Counted from the stretch's first letter, positions 1 to 11,405 are shown. The stretch: DNA of 64,000 nucleotides from Eublepharis macularius (GCF_028583425.1 NC_072805.1:13154001-13218000), one strand, 5' to 3'. Numbers and translations: made by a program. Notes: generated by a model not told the origin, from the sequence alone.

Positions 1-1484
1 GCATGGTTAAGGAGGAACAAGGGAATGGGCTGGTGGTGAGCGAGTGCAGTTGACTCACGTGAGGAGCCTTCCGTACCCTCCAAGCAAAGTTTTCTGCATG
101 AGCAGGGGAAGGAGGAGCTCCGGTCTGCCCTTCAGCATGCATTTTCCACTGGCAGCGGGGCAAAGTCCTGGACTCCACTGGTGCCTTCCCTTATGACGGT
201 CACCTGATGGTCACAGCCTTGCTAGGGCAGGCGGGGGTGGGGAGGCAAAGGGAGGTTTTTTGTGCTGCTTCTCATCTGAGTGGAGAGCGGGGTGCATGAA
301 ACACATCCTCCGCTTCTCTCTCCTAGGGGACTTGGCCACACAGTTGAGAGAGGAACAAGTCTGTCAGGTTGTGAAGACGGGAGCACTTCATCCCTAACCC
401 CCCATCCCACTCACAAGGCATACACTTGTTGGCTGCTTGTGGCTAACTCCCATCAGGTCTCCCCTTCCACGCACCTCCACAATCATGTGTATGGACTGCT
501 CAGCCTTAACTTCCAGCTAATCCATGTGTGTGTGTATATATAGATCTCTATAGACTAATGGGATTTCTAAACTGAGAATCTTTGTACTAGTGTCAAACGT
601 CCCTTATAGAAATAAAACAAAGATGGCAAAACCCTTGCAGAGAGTGCTTGACATTTGAGTATGTGCCTCCCTTCCCGTGCAGCTGCAGCGCCACCAGACA
701 TGTTGTTATTGACGTTAGACTTTGGTATGCAAGCCTATACTCTGGGTTTGAGCCAGACTGTGCTGTCCTAAAAGCCAAGCACATAACAGCTATCATAAAA
801 CCATGCTCAATCTTTAAGATGTTTCCTTGAACCTACCGTTATCCAACACAAGGCTAATCCAGGATGCTGAGCGTGGAGAAGGGAGTATAAACCAGAGCCC
901 CACAGGAGGAGGAACAGGGTACATTTTACTGAGGGGCCAGTCTGAGCTGGAACCCATCCCCGTGGTATGGTGAATTTCTATCACTGTAGAAATATTTTTC
1001 CTGACTTTTGAGATTAAACGTATGGGGTAGAAATCAGAGGTTTCCAGTGAGCCTACAGAAATTACCCTTACAATCTAGACAGTGTGGGAATTTGCAAAGC
1101 CTGGGATGAAAGACAGTGGAAGTTAATGGGAGGGCAGTCTGGAGCCAAAGGTGCTTGGTGACCTCTCCTTTCCCCCTTGATCATTTCCCAAAGAATCCAG
1201 TGAGAGCAAGTGGAGAGTTTGGCTGCCCAGTAGCAGTGGATTTCCCATGGCATGGATGATGTTCAAGGGGACTCCAGTCATGTTTTGTTTCTAGAATAAT
1301 TGTTAGATAAAAAAAAGCACCAAAGCCCTTCAGACGTGGAGCAATTGTGTATGAAGAGGTCAGACTGTGGTTAGGGCTGCATGGAGCCCATCGACTGAAC
1401 GCTGGTGGAGGGGAAAGTTCTTCAAGAGGAGATCTTACTAGACATCTACACAAGTGTTTTGCTGACTGAGATGAGGAGGAGCTG

Positions 1485-1640
1485 TTGCTAAGCACCACCT
1501 TTGCATGAAAAAAGTCCCAGGTTCAATCCCCAGTTCAGATGATCTTGGGTTGTAGTAAAGACCTTTCTCTGCCCAAGACTTTGGAGAGTCAAGAGTACAC
1601 CGATCAGCGGCTTAACTCTGTATCGGGGAAACTTCCTAAG
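1485..1640 (+). repeat. tRNA-derived SINE, degraded
   Basis: It aligns by eye with the SINE copies at 61636-61832 (+) and 12505-12708 (-). It has the remnant of a tRNA-like promoter with a B-box-like CAGGTTCAATCCCC near 1520, followed by the pattern AAAGACCTTTCTCTGCC and GGAGAGTC. The 3' end is eroded and no target duplication could be defined. Confidence 0.6.
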
Positions 1641-1654
1641 ATGGGCAATGAGAC

Positions 1655-1795
1655 AAATTCTGAAGAAGTGAGCTGTGACTCACGAAAGCTCATCCCCTAC
1701 CACAAATTTTGTTAGTCATATAGGTGCTACTGGACTCTTGCTCTTTTCTACTGCTCCAGACAAACACAGCTACCTATCTTAATTAGACAGACTGA
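1655..1795 (+). repeat. Penelope-like element tail fragment
   Basis: Related to the copies at 19281-19495, 44530-44656 and 57744-58036. Shared blocks are CTGAAGAAGTGAG (from 1660), CACGAAAGCTCAT, TTTGTTAGT, GGTGCTACTGGACTC and the terminal CAGACAAACACAGCTACC. The family assignment to Penelope-like elements is from memory of squamate and turtle repeats. The block CTGAAGA-stem-GAAA resembles a hammerhead ribozyme core (see findings). Confidence 0.55.
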
Positions 1796-3129
1796 CACCA
1801 AAAGATTGAGTTTCTTGGGCAGGATCAAGAGGACCAAGCTCTGAAGACCTTCTCCAAAAGATCTCACAGCAGGGGGTCTTTTGCCCTGGAATTGTTGGAA
1901 CAGGGAGTCATCATCCTTCCTCGTGGTTTGCCTGGTTTGGAGAGGGGTTTGGATAGATGCCCTTTCAATCCAAGCCATGGTCTCTGATGCCTGTTCTCCA
2001 AATTAGCCTTGATAATGAAAGCTCTACCCACCTCTTAATCGAAGGTAACTTTAGAACGGGGAACAGGCGCTTCTTGCTCTGTTATTTCCAGGACAGCAAG
2101 AATCAGCCTCTTCTCCAGTGAACAGAGGAGGTGAATCAGGAAAGTGCCTTAGCAATGCCAGTTCTCGAGTTTGAAGGGGAAGTTCTTCTCCCTCCACATC
2201 TACCAGGCCCTCTCCAGTGACACCCCTCGCTCCAGTTTCAATCTCAAACAATAGGATACAGAGGGATTCTCACTGTATTTGAAACATGAGTTTTTCTTCT
2301 GCTTCTAACGTCAAGAGGTTGAGTGTGTGCCTCTCAAGACCTTCACAAAGACAGACCTGCCTTTGAAAGTTGTTCTGGTGTCTCCCCAGAAGCAAGTCTT
2401 TGCATTCCCCACACCTCTGCTTCAGTTCAGCTCAGCTCTTCACAATCTGCAGCCTGTTAGTAAGAAGCAAGCCTTTGAGTTGTGCTTAGCCTGACTGTGG
2501 CCACAGGATTGTACCCTTGGCCCAGTTGCTCCCTGTGGCTCTTCCAGTACCGATGTGACAAGGCACCAAGCCCTTGCAATCTGAGCCTAGAAGTTAACAA
2601 TTCACAGGGCAAGAATTATTTCTCCCATTACTGTCACAGTATCACAGGTTGGTCCAAAGGATTCTCCAGGGGTAGGAAGTCCTAGGATTTTCCCATTCTG
2701 AAATTGTAGGTTCATTCATAAGAACCATGCAGGAACTTCTGAAGGGCCCAGCTGTCTTTGCATGTACCGTTTCTTTCATGCCGAACTATGGTGTAGAGCA
2801 GTCTTTCTAAATCACCGAGGTGAAGGTGTGCTTTTCCCTCGTATACCTGAAAAGGTTTGTGAAAGATTAAAAAACAGCGGCCTGCCTTCTTTTGTTACTC
2901 CGCGGGCTGTGGGTTTATGTATTTATGTCATTTATAGTCCACCTTTCTTACTGAGGCACAGTGCCAGAGCAAGAGACCTGCAGCTCCTTTTTGCTGAACG
3001 GCACCCTCGGCCACGAAGGCCAGGCTTGTCTGCTCCCACTGGCATCAGCTCTCCACGATCTCGGGTTGGGTCTTGCACATCCCCAGCAGTGGGCCAGTGT
3101 AGTGCCCTAGCATGTTAGAGGAGAACGTG

Positions 3130-3298
3130 GGCGATTCCCTGCTCTGCCACAGAAGCCTCCAGGGTGACCTTTGGCCAGTCACCTGCTCTCAGCCCCTCCT
3201 CAGAGGGTTTGTTGCAAGGAAAAAATGGGGGAAAGGTGATGTGATTTTGGGCCCCCATCGAGGAGAAAGGTGAGGTATAAATGAAATGAAATAAATCA
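3130..3298 (+). repeat. tRNA-derived SINE body
   Basis: This has the body of the common SINE in this window: CCCTGCTCTGCCACAGAAG, GTGACCTTTGGCCAGTCAC, CTCAGAGGGTTTGTTGCAAG, GGAGAAAGGTGAGGTATAAA and an AAATGAAATAAA tail. The tRNA-like head is missing or degraded. The same body occurs in reverse at 7376, 27520, 33588, 49050 and 56890. Confidence 0.7.
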
Positions 3299-4267
3299 CC
3301 GCCTCCCTGCTCCTGACACAACAGAAAGACCCTTTGCTCTCTGCTGTGGGAGCAAGTGAATGCTTCCATCATTGCCTATGCGGGGGATCACTCCCGCCCA
3401 AGCCATGTGCAGTGTAGGAACTGCCTCTTCTCCCCCAGCCTCTGCAGCCGGTGTGTCTCGGCTTCAGTTTCTCCACACTGCAGGGCTTGGCAGGGGTGAG
3501 CGGCTTCTAGGTTAGGAGGCATCACGGGCGGGGTGGTCATTAAGCATCCCGCCATTCCAGAGGCTTGCAGGGCTTAGTCTGTTACAACATAAGAACCTGA
3601 GGCCGGTGTCACCTTAAAGCCTAACAAGACTGTGTTCCAGCAGTATCCACCACCTCAGAGGCAAGCAGATGTTTCTATCAGTTGAAGAGTGCTGTGGGAC
3701 TCGAAAGCATGCATGGTGGTGGAAAGTGCTGCCAAGAAGCCAACTGATGGCGATCCCTGGAGGGGTGTTTAAGGCAAGAGAGGCACCCGGGTGGTCTGCC
3801 ATTGCCTGCCTGGCCATAGCGGCCCTGGCCTTTCCCGGTGGTCTCCCATCCAAGGGCCAGCCTTGCTTAGCCTCCAGGCTCTGGCTAGCCCAGGGCAAAG
3901 CATCCTTTCCCCGCTTGCGCCTCCCGTTCTTCTGCATTCACCCACCGACCCCTTTCCCGCATTCCGACGAGCGGGGCCGGCAGACGGTCTAAGGCGGGCA
4001 GGGGGGCGTCACGGCAGCGCCGCGGGAGCCGCCCGTCTAGCAGCAGCGGGGGGGGGGGCTGAACCCCGCGGCTGCTGGAGGCGGGAAGGGCGCGGGGCCG
4101 GACTCGGGCAGCTCGACGGGGCGGGGGCTGGCCGAGGAGCAGACCCAGGCGAGCCGTCCAGGCAGCTGCCAGCCGCGCTCCGCCGGCCTTCCCCGGGAGA
4201 GCCGCCGCCGCCGCCGCGCTGCCTCTTTCCTTCCCTGCGGCCGCGGCCCGCCCCCTCCCGCGCCGCC

Positions 4268-4273
4268 CACGTG
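4268..4273. promoter_or_regulatory. E-box CACGTG in promoter island
   Basis: A palindromic CACGTG in the context CCCACGTGACTGG lies about 470 bp upstream of the MTSS2 start codon. This is the core site of USF/MYC/TFE-type bHLH-ZIP factors, and the trailing AC matches the CACGTGAC preference of MiT/TFE and USF proteins. Binding is not shown by sequence alone. Confidence 0.35.
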
Positions 4274-4451
4274 ACTGGCGCCCCCCCCCGCCCCTCTCGG
4301 ATTCCGGCGGCTCCTGCCCTCGGCCGCCTGCTCCGCTCCGCTCCGCTCGGGCCCCGCGCCAGCCGCCCGGCTCCATTGTGCCCGCGCCTCCCTCCCGGCG
4401 CGCCTCTTCCTCGGGGGCCGCGGCGGGCGTCGAGGCGTCTCCCTGCGCCGG

Positions 4452-4568
4452 ATGCCCCCGCCCGCGCGGCGGCCCCTGCTGCTGCTGCCGCCCGCCGGCC
4501 CGCACCGCCATGGCTCGCACCGCGGGGCGCAGCGGAGCCGCCCGAGGCTGAGCGCGCCGCGCCGCTGA
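4452..4568 (+). other. upstream ORF 1 in the MTSS2 leader (38 codons)
   Basis: The ATG at 4452 opens a 38-codon frame, rich in Pro, Arg and Leu, that ends at TGA 4566-4568. It overlaps uORF 2 in another frame and stops 172 bp before the main start. Start context is moderate (CCGGATGC). Translation depends on whether the transcription start lies upstream of it, which is unknown. Confidence 0.35.
4510..4551 (+). other. upstream ORF 2, 13 codons, optimal start context
   Basis: The ATG at 4510 sits in the context ACCGCCATGG, a near-perfect vertebrate initiation context, and encodes 13 residues before TGA 4549-4551. It lies 189 bp upstream of the MTSS2 ATG. If included in the mRNA it should capture scanning ribosomes, leaving MTSS2 to reinitiation or leaky scanning; that consequence is inference. 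Confidence 0.4.
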
Positions 4569-4740
4569 GCGAGGAGCCCGGCGAAGGGGCTGGTCGGGGC
4601 GAGGCCGCCGCGCCGCCGCTCGGAGCCCGCCCGGTGGGGGGGGGGCCTGGCCGCGCCTCCGCCTCCTCCTCTGCCCGCAGCCTGCCGCTCGCCGTCCTCG
4701 CCGGCTGCATCCTCCCCGCGGCTCCCGGGATCGGCGCGCC

Positions 4741-4809
4741 ATGGAGACGGCGGAGAAGGAGTGCGGCGCGCTGGGCGGCCTCTTCCAAGCCATCGTCAAC
4801 GACATGAAG
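4741..4809 (+). CDS. MTSS2: MTSS2 exon 1 (coding part), residues 1-23
   Basis: The first coding exon of MTSS2 (MTSS1L), an I-BAR/IMD protein that binds phosphoinositide-rich membrane and Rac and shapes actin-based protrusions at the plasma membrane. Its 23 codons begin METAEKECGALGGLFQAIVN and end DMK at the donor AAG|GTAAGC (GT at 4810). METAEKECGALGG distinguishes MTSS2 from the paralogue MTSS1, whose N-terminus carries an extra residue and differs in this stretch; that comparison is from memory. The start is in strong context (GCGCGCCATGG) inside a CpG island. The exon ends in phase 0, matching exon 2. These residues form the start of the first I-BAR helix. Intron 1 that follows is about 24.1 kb. 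Confidence 0.93.
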
Positions 4810-4844
4810 GTAAGCCGAGGCAGGCAGGGCTCCTCCGGCCGCGG

Positions 4845-4866
4845 GGGAGGGGAGGGGAGGGGAGAG
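4845..4866 (+). other. G-rich tract beside the exon 1 donor
   Basis: Four or more runs of G (GGGGGAGGGGAGGGGAGGGG-type) begin about 35 bp after the exon 1 splice donor on the coding strand. Such spacing fits the usual G-quadruplex rule. A second, longer tract lies at 5151-5171. Confidence 0.45.
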
Positions 4867-5150
4867 GCGAGGGGCTGCCGCAGGAGGAGCGGCTCTCGCC
4901 CGGTAAACAAGCCGCCCCCCTCCCCTCCGCGGCCGCATCTTGCAGCAGCTGCTTGCGAGCCGCCGCTGTCGCCCCTCGCCCAGACGCCGGAGTGGCCGGG
5001 CAGCCTTTTCCCCACGGCCGCGCCGCCCGCCTCCCGGGCACGTCCCAGGCGGCCCCGGTGGAGTCGGCGGGCTCCTTCCGGGGGGCTCGCGCGGCGGAGG
5101 GGGCGTGGAGGCTACGCCCCCCCCCCGCCTCGACGCGGGGCCGCCGCTGC

Positions 5151-5171
5151 GGGAGGGGAGGGGAGGGGGGG
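5151..5171 (+). other. G-quadruplex-type tract in intron 1
   Basis: The tract GGGAGGGGAGGGGAGGGGGG has four G-runs of at least three separated by single A residues, the most stable short-loop quadruplex pattern. It lies inside the CpG island about 340 bp into intron 1, on the transcribed RNA sense strand. Confidence 0.5.
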
Positions 5172-6099
5172 CGGCTCGGGGATCGCCTGGCGCGCCGGGG
5201 CTGCTCGTCCGCCGCTTCGCTCTGCGGGCCCCCGGCGGTGAGAGGAGGACGCGCGCCCCTGGGCATGTGCAGAGGGCCGCCTCTGCGCCGCTCAAGCGCT
5301 TGTCTTTTCCATGCAGGCTCTTTTCACAGAAGGCGATGAAACGCCGCAGATCACTGAATGCGCTTCGGGAGCCGAAATGGCCCGGCGAGGAGTTGGCTTG
5401 GGCGTGAAACCCTAAACTCCGCCGCGTTCGCGTGGGTCGGGCCGGGCGGCCAAGAGGCAGCTCTGGTGGGGCAGGTTGGCTCGCTTGGAGCGCGGCCTGT
5501 CCGCAGAGGCCCCCCTTCCGCGGCCTTCGGCTGCCTCCCCTTCGCGCCTCAGTGAGATGTTCGCGCTGGGCGGCCCGGAACCCGCTCTTCGGGAGGGCTG
5601 GTGGTAGCCCGACCCAGCCGCGGAAGAGAAGCGTCCGGCTTGGCCCGGGCAGGTCACAGCGCTCAGCCCCGCGTTGGGGGCGCTCGGAGGTGTGAAATGC
5701 CGCTGAGGCGCCTGAGCTTGGATGCCTTTTGGCTGACCTTGTTCTCCCGGCTTCGCCCCTTGGGCCCTTCACAGGGACGCAGGTAAAGGCCGCCAGTGGT
5801 CAGGGCGGGCCTGGCCTGGGCCGCCCCTAGAAGGGAAGGGGCTTTCCCCGGTTGGAGTTCCCGGCCCCGGCCTGCCCCTGGCTCTTGAGACCCGTCGTGG
5901 GGACTGAGGCCCACAAGGCAGCAAGGTGACCTCCCTTAGCAGCTACTCAGGCCCCTTCGGCTCTTGGCCCAGCATTCCTGCCTCCGCCTCTCGTTGGGCT
6001 CAGGAGCGCTGCTTCCAAGGGATTTCCCAGAAGTGTTGTCTGGCCCTATGGAAGTGGGATGTAGCACAAGTACACACCCCTTTGGAGGCCACGCGTGCT

Positions 6100-6262
6100 C
6101 TATTGACTATTTATTTATACCCCGTCTCTCTCCCTAATAGAGGCCGAAGGTGGTTTACATTCTCTGCTCCTCCATTTTACCTCACAAAAACCTGGTCAGA
6201 TGGATTAGGCTGAGAGCATATGTGGCCCAAGTTGACCTCTAACCACTACACCACGCTCACTT
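6100..6262 (-). repeat. tRNA-derived SINE, reverse orientation
   Basis: Read on the minus strand it starts with GTGGTGTAGTGGTTAGAG (the A-box-like head, at about 6240-6257) and ends with the AAATAAATAGTC-type tail near 6105. The body is diverged and shortened relative to the copy at 7376-7605. Confidence 0.7.
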
Positions 6263-7375
6263 TAATCCCACTTGAGAGGGGAACTTTTTAATAGTACTCT
6301 GCTGCCAACTGTAAGTTCCCCTATTGCCCCTTAACGCCCACCTTTTTGGTCTACTGTCAAGGCCATGATTCTCCCCCTTTCCATTTCATGCTCCTGATAA
6401 CCCTGTGAGGTAGGTTAGAGGGTAACATGCCCTGGACCACCCCACTGAGATGCCCTCATGGGTGTTTGAAGTTGGGGCTCTTCAGTCTTAAATATGTCCT
6501 TGAGCCGCTGGACGGACTGCATTGGCTCCTGGTTTGGGGTTTGAGTTAAAAAAAAAAAATATTCCTTGAGAATGAGATACTCCTTTGCTGGGGTGGGGCA
6601 GGTCCCTGCTGCCATTTCTCCCCTGCGGATGGGCTTGACTTCTTTTTTTGTCTCCTGAGGACTTGAGAGGACCTGGATTTACACCACCTGAGCTGTGGAT
6701 CCTGCTAAAGGGTAAACTGGGTGCAGACAGTCTGCCCCTTCCAGTTTGTACCAGATGATAATTGGCACCTTCAAACTATGAAGTCTGTGTTTTTGCATTA
6801 AAATACAACACGATTCAGATGTCATCAGTTTGCTTAATAACATGTATATTTTTTCTTTGTACATCTAAGTGAATTTTTTGGACAGGATTTGGAAAAAAAA
6901 TTGGGCAATGTATTGTTGGCTTTCAGGGAGGTGCTGTGTCTTTAGGGAAACTGGAATTTGGTTTTTAGGCATTTAGGAGAATGAACACTCAAAACTTTTC
7001 CTTTTAAAAAATAAAAATGTGGATTCTGGGGGGATGGTAGCATTCTGTGGCAGATTGCCTGATTCTGCCATCTGTGCCAGATCCCTCTGTTGCCTTCTGT
7101 AAGCTCCTTTGATCTGGTGCTCTTGGTAGGTTTAGCTGCAGTCCAGGGCCTTTGATGTTGAGAAGGACTACTGAGCCAGAACCTGGACTTTGCCTGACTT
7201 CCGGTTCCTCCTTTTGTGCATGACCTGCTAAGATGATACAGTCTGGCCTCCCTCTGCCTTTTGGATCTCATCCAGTGCCTTGCACTTTCCTTTTGCTTGG
7301 ATTGCGTTCGCTGTGTCACTTTCTTCAAGCACATTTTTTAAACAATGTGAAGTTAGAATAAAGCAGGATAAGCTG

Positions 7376-7605
7376 TTTATTCATTTTTATTTATTTACTT
7401 CATTTACTTCTCCCCAGTGAGGACCCAGAGTTGTTTACATTGTTCTCCTCTCTCACATTTTATCCTCACAACAACCCTGTGAGGTAGGTTAGGCCAAAAG
7501 GGTGTGACTGGCCCAAGGTCACCCAATAAGCTTCCGTGGCAGAGTCCTAAGTGTCCCAGATCCTAGTCCAGCACTCTAACCACTACACCACACTGGCTGA
7601 GCTAC
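7376..7605 (-). repeat. tRNA-derived SINE, full length, reverse
   Basis: On the minus strand: head AGCCAGTGTGGTGTAGTGG, internal CTAGGATCTGGGACAC, body GTGACCTTGGGCCAGTCAC, CCTACCTCACAGGGTTGTTG and a 3' tail of AAATAAATAAAAATGAATAA. The head is a tRNA-like pol III promoter; the same family recurs at least eight times in this window, mostly in reverse. Confidence 0.82.
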
Positions 7606-9035
7606 AAGTCGGAAGAGCTTCTGGCAAGCGTTCACCTCTTTGGGAGGCAATTTAAAATAAATGGCCGCTGTCCAGTATTTTTGGCTGGCTGTCCTTCGGC
7701 CTTTTGTAGTACTTTGCATCTGTAACAGGAGACACACAATTTACCATTGCAAGTGTATATTTTCATACCACCCCCCATTTTCTTCTTTCTTCTGTTGTTT
7801 TCTGAGAGAACTAAATACACCAAAAGAAAGTAAGATCTGGCAGTGTAAACTGCCTTAGATTATGAGTAGCACTCTGCAATTCCAGATATGCCATGACGGT
7901 TATATCCATTGTAGGCCACTGCAGTGGCGCTTACAGCTGTACATGTTTCATCAGTGCTCCGTGTTTTTGACTCATGTTACCAGAACAGCTGTAGGCTGTG
8001 ACAGTGAGTTGCACTGAGACCCTTGCATTCTGCCCCCCTGCAGACATGACTTCTTCAGGGCTGATGTCCAGCCCACCAGCTTATATACAGGGGTGGCCTG
8101 TGAGTCTGGCAGGCAGAGCCCTCCACAGCTCTTCCCATTTCTGTCCCCAGTCCTCCTGTTTAAGGTTTCCCTACCGTGTCCTCCTCCCCTCAACTGGCCA
8201 AGCAGTTTCAGCACAACATGTTTGTGGATATGGGCATTTACAACATAGAAAAAGTGTATGTTGCTGCTTTGGACATAATCTGGTAAGGAACTCTGGCCCC
8301 TATCAGAACAAAATCCATACAAGCATCTCCTGCCCCAATACAGATCACTGGGTCAGGTGGGCCATATGTAGAATTTGGAGAGGTTATGAGTTTATGCCCA
8401 TCTCTGGTGGTAGCATCTGGGGAATTGCCAGTATATCATAGAGAGCAGAAATGGGCACTTGCGACATCCCAAAAAGAAGCCCTAGCTGCTGCAGACCCAG
8501 TGGGGAGGGAAGAGCACGAAGAGTGGATGCAAATCCCCTGTGCTCAGCAATACGGAAGTGGCACTTGATCATTTCCAGCCTTGCTCTACTTGATCCAAGC
8601 TTTACTTCAGATAGGATGAAACAAGCCCAGTCAAATCAGCAGGTGGCTGCTGGGCCAGAACTGGAGTTTCCCCCTCTGCAGAGTACTTCCCTAGCTGCAG
8701 ACTCATGCTAGCAAACAAAGGGGAAGTTTGGAATTGTTCCAGGATCTCTGCTGTCATGAGTGCTGAGCAAAGAGTGTCCTCTTGGATAGGGCTGGACACA
8801 CTTTCAGCCCTCCCCAGCCTCTGTGTGTCCCTCCAAAAAACTCAGCTTGCTTTGTCTCTTATTTCCTTCGTAAGCACCTTCATCTCACCATCTTGGCTCC
8901 CCTGCAGTTCTAAGGCAAACAGCTTGGTCTGTCCAAATACCTGTTTGTAGCCAGGCACCCATTTGGAAGCTCGGCTCCTTCCTCTTCTCCCTTAGTACTA
9001 CCTGTGTACTCTGTTTTTTAACGTATTTATTTACT

Positions 9036-9288
9036 TCATTTAATAATAATGAATAATAAATATTTGATTTATATACAGCCCTTTAGGACAAATTAACACC
9101 TGCTCAAAGTGGTTTACAAAGTATGTTACTATTATCCCCACACCAATCACACTGTGAGGTGGGTGGTGCTAAGAGAGCTGTGACTGACCCAAGGTCACCC
9201 AGCTGGCTTCAAGTGGAGGAGTGGGGAATCAAACCCAGCTCTCCAGATTAGAGTCCTGCCACTCTTAACCACTACACCAAACTGGCTC
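9036..9288 (-). repeat. tRNA-derived SINE, second subfamily
   Basis: On the minus strand the head is GCCAGTTTGGTGTAGTGG, with a B-box-like GGGTTTGATTCCCC (9222-9235 region), body GGGTGACCTTGGGTCAGTCA and tail ending in ATAAATATTTATTATTC. It differs from the 7376 copy in its middle and 3' part (CTAATCTGGAGAGCTGG, TTTGTAAACCACTTTGAGC) and matches 60605-60858, so it is a distinct subfamily. Confidence 0.8.
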
Positions 9289-9295
9289 TCACCTT

Positions 9296-9396
9296 TGTCC
9301 ACAGTGGGAACCCAAAGCAGCGTACATCATTCTCCTCCATTTTAACCTCACAACGATCCTGTGAGGTAGGTTAGACTAAAGGGTCTACGGGGCAGG
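9296..9396 (-). repeat. truncated SINE abutting the previous one
   Basis: The minus strand holds only the 3' half of the first SINE subfamily (CCTACCTCACAGGATCGTTG, GCTTTGGGTTCCCACTGTGG). It directly adjoins the SINE at 9036-9288, so the latter probably inserted into it. Confidence 0.65.
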
Positions 9397-10179
9397 ATTG
9401 TCATTGAGTACCTCAAAGGCAGTCTTTCCCTCTTGAATGCAACGATGCATCGAATTAATTGGTGAGCCCGTATTTTGGTGTTTTAGCAGAAAGTTACAAG
9501 AGATTCGAGGTTCATTTGCATCTCCAGTAAAAAGAGTGGAAGGAAGGAAGGAAAAGGTGCTCTTCTGAGGTCTTGGTGTTGGATTGATTTCAGTACAATG
9601 CAGTCATCTTGAGATGTTTCTTTGCATAAAAGTTTACAGAGATCTGTCCTTTTTGGGGAGTGGCCGGAAGAGGAGGCCATTGTGTGTTTTGTGCGCCAGT
9701 GACTTGATTCTTGCTCAGGTTTTCCCCCCATTGTGTTGCCATTGTTTTCATATATTGAAAATGTCTGTTGTAAACCTTTGTAGACTATGTTAGATGGAGG
9801 AGGGGGTCTTTAATTCTCTTTTGAAGGGTAAATATTTTGTTCTTTAATGCTTATTCACTGTTTTATAAGGAAGGCCCTTTGCGTACAAGCTGTAGTAAGT
9901 ACAAAACTTGGTTACCAAACTGTTTCTTTTAAAGAACATTTTTCTAGATTGGAACAGTCCCCACCTGTTACAGGAACCTAGATTTGGAAAGACATAAGAC
10001 ATACATCAGTTGCTTCAGCGCATCATTTTTAACAATGTGCATCTTAAGAGAAACGTAGCTATTAATGGTAGGCAAGTATAGCAGCTGTAAGCATGTTCAG
10101 AGAGTGAGTCAGTTTGAGTCTCTCCTTGTTTTCTGGCTTTGCAACTTTGCTTCTCACTCTCTGTTTTCTCCAAGGCTCC

Positions 10180-10930
10180 TGTATCCTGCTATCCACTCAG
10201 GTGCCAAGAATCTGGCCAGGCTACAGTTACGCACAGGTTTCAGTAGCTTCCAGACTGGGTTACTGCAGTGCAGCCTGTGTGGGACTGCCTTTGAAAAGAT
10301 CTCAAAATTCAGGTGTTTGAAAATGTGGCCCCTTGATTGCTTTCTCAAGCAAGTTGCTTGGATCGTATTGCACCAATTCTGAGCCAACTTCATTCTCTCT
10401 TACCTCATTTCTGAGTCTAGTTCAGAGTGTTCTCTTTGACTCTTAAAACCCTCAGAAGTTTGGGATCAGGGTATTGGAAAGACTGCCTTCCCCAGCATGA
10501 GCTGCTTGCTGGTCACTGAGGACACTGGAAAAAACTCTGCTCTGTGCGCTTCTAACATTGAGGGTTTGACAGGCAGGGCCTTTTTTGTGGTGGCACCAAA
10601 TAACAGAATTCCTTTTTCCAGGAAGCACATCTGGCACCAACCCTTCACATTTTTAGGAGGCTTAGGCATTTTTTTCCAGGCTTTTATTTTATTTAATTGT
10701 GAGCCTGGGATAAGTACACTTGGTGGGTAGGTCTTTATATTTTTCTGATCTGCTGTGAGTTTGGGTTTCTCTCACACAAACATGCCTGTTGATTGTTTGC
10801 AGTTTTAACTCTAAACTAATGCATGTTTGATTTTTATTATTTTTATTGTATTTTGTAGTTGAAGTTTTTATCCAGGTGTAATCACTTTGGGAATGGAAAA
10901 TATTTTAATAAAGAAGGAAAAAATATCTTC
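10180..10930 (+). repeat. L2-clade LINE fragment, decayed ORF2 C-terminus
   Basis: Translations in two plus frames show typical L2 reverse-transcriptase C-terminal remnants: SRLGYCSAACVGLPLKRSQN (around 10245-10310) and GRAFFVVAPNNRIPFSRK (around 10573-10626). The latter is homologous to RWAFSVVAPTLWNSLPEVK in the better-preserved copy at 55290-56066. Frames are broken by stops and shifts. It ends in an AATAAAGAAGGAAAAAA tail near 10925. Confidence 0.65.
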
Positions 10931-11405
10931 ATAGAAAGTAAACGTTTTCTGGAAGATTTTGTGGGTATTCAGGAAAAATCCAAAAAGCTTCCTGTTTAGA
11001 AGGCACCAGCTCTGCTGGCCCCTAAAATAAAATTCCTTGTCTTGGGATTCCTGAAAATATTTAGCAATTTGCCAGTCCAGGTGTTCTGAATGTTGCTTTT
11101 GTCGTCTCCTAATTTCTGCTTGCTCACTGTTGTAAAGCTTGTCATGGGGTGGCAGACTGCATCAGTCACATTTTTAGTGTCTCATTTAGTGAAATCACAA
11201 GGTTAATATTCTCTTGTCTATTGGGTTTTTCAAGGCCCTGCACGTCTGTTTCCAGTCAGCATGGGTTCAAAAGAAGTGACTGTGTTGGAGCACTCAATCC
11301 TGGCAGAGTTTTGATCTTTCATTGCATTTATGTAGAGCAATATTCCTACGGATCAAAATGCCTTAGGAGAGTAATGAGGGAAATAAATCAACACCCTTAG
11401 CCAAT

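Larger units (their letters stand above)
1..3950. other. upstream non-coding region
   Basis: No convincing gene is visible; open frames here are short, overlap on both strands and lack recognisable domains. The only features I can assign are degraded repeats: a SINE at 1485-1640, a Penelope-like tail at 1655-1795 and a SINE at 3130-3298. The rest (1-1480 and 1800-3130) is unique-looking DNA in which I see nothing specific. GC content rises sharply after about 3900, entering the promoter island of the downstream gene. Confidence 0.6.
3950..5860 (+). promoter_or_regulatory. MTSS2: CpG-island promoter and 5'UTR of MTSS2
   Basis: An extremely GC- and CpG-rich block begins near 3950, runs through exon 1 and fades after about 5860. 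It contains CCGCCC/GGGCGG-type GC boxes (for example 4246-4262), a CACGTG E-box, a short CCG repeat (about 4200-4216) and CTCCG repeats (about 4330-4347). There is no TATA box near exon 1, as expected of a dispersed CpG-island promoter. The transcription start cannot be placed from sequence alone, so where promoter ends and 5'UTR begins is inference. Confidence 0.75.

Noticed and set aside
4741..5241. 166-codon frame beginning at the MTSS2 ATG and running into intron 1
   Set aside because: It reads past the GT donor at 4810; residues after DMK have no relation to MTSS2, while the spliced join to exon 2 restores the family sequence.
3791..5772. Long open frames on both strands in the GC-rich block (up to 587 codons)
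   Set aside because: They overlap each other and exon 1, are made of Pro/Arg/Ala/Gly runs typical of stop-poor GC-rich DNA, and show no domain. Only the 69-bp exon 1 is supported by homology and splice phase.
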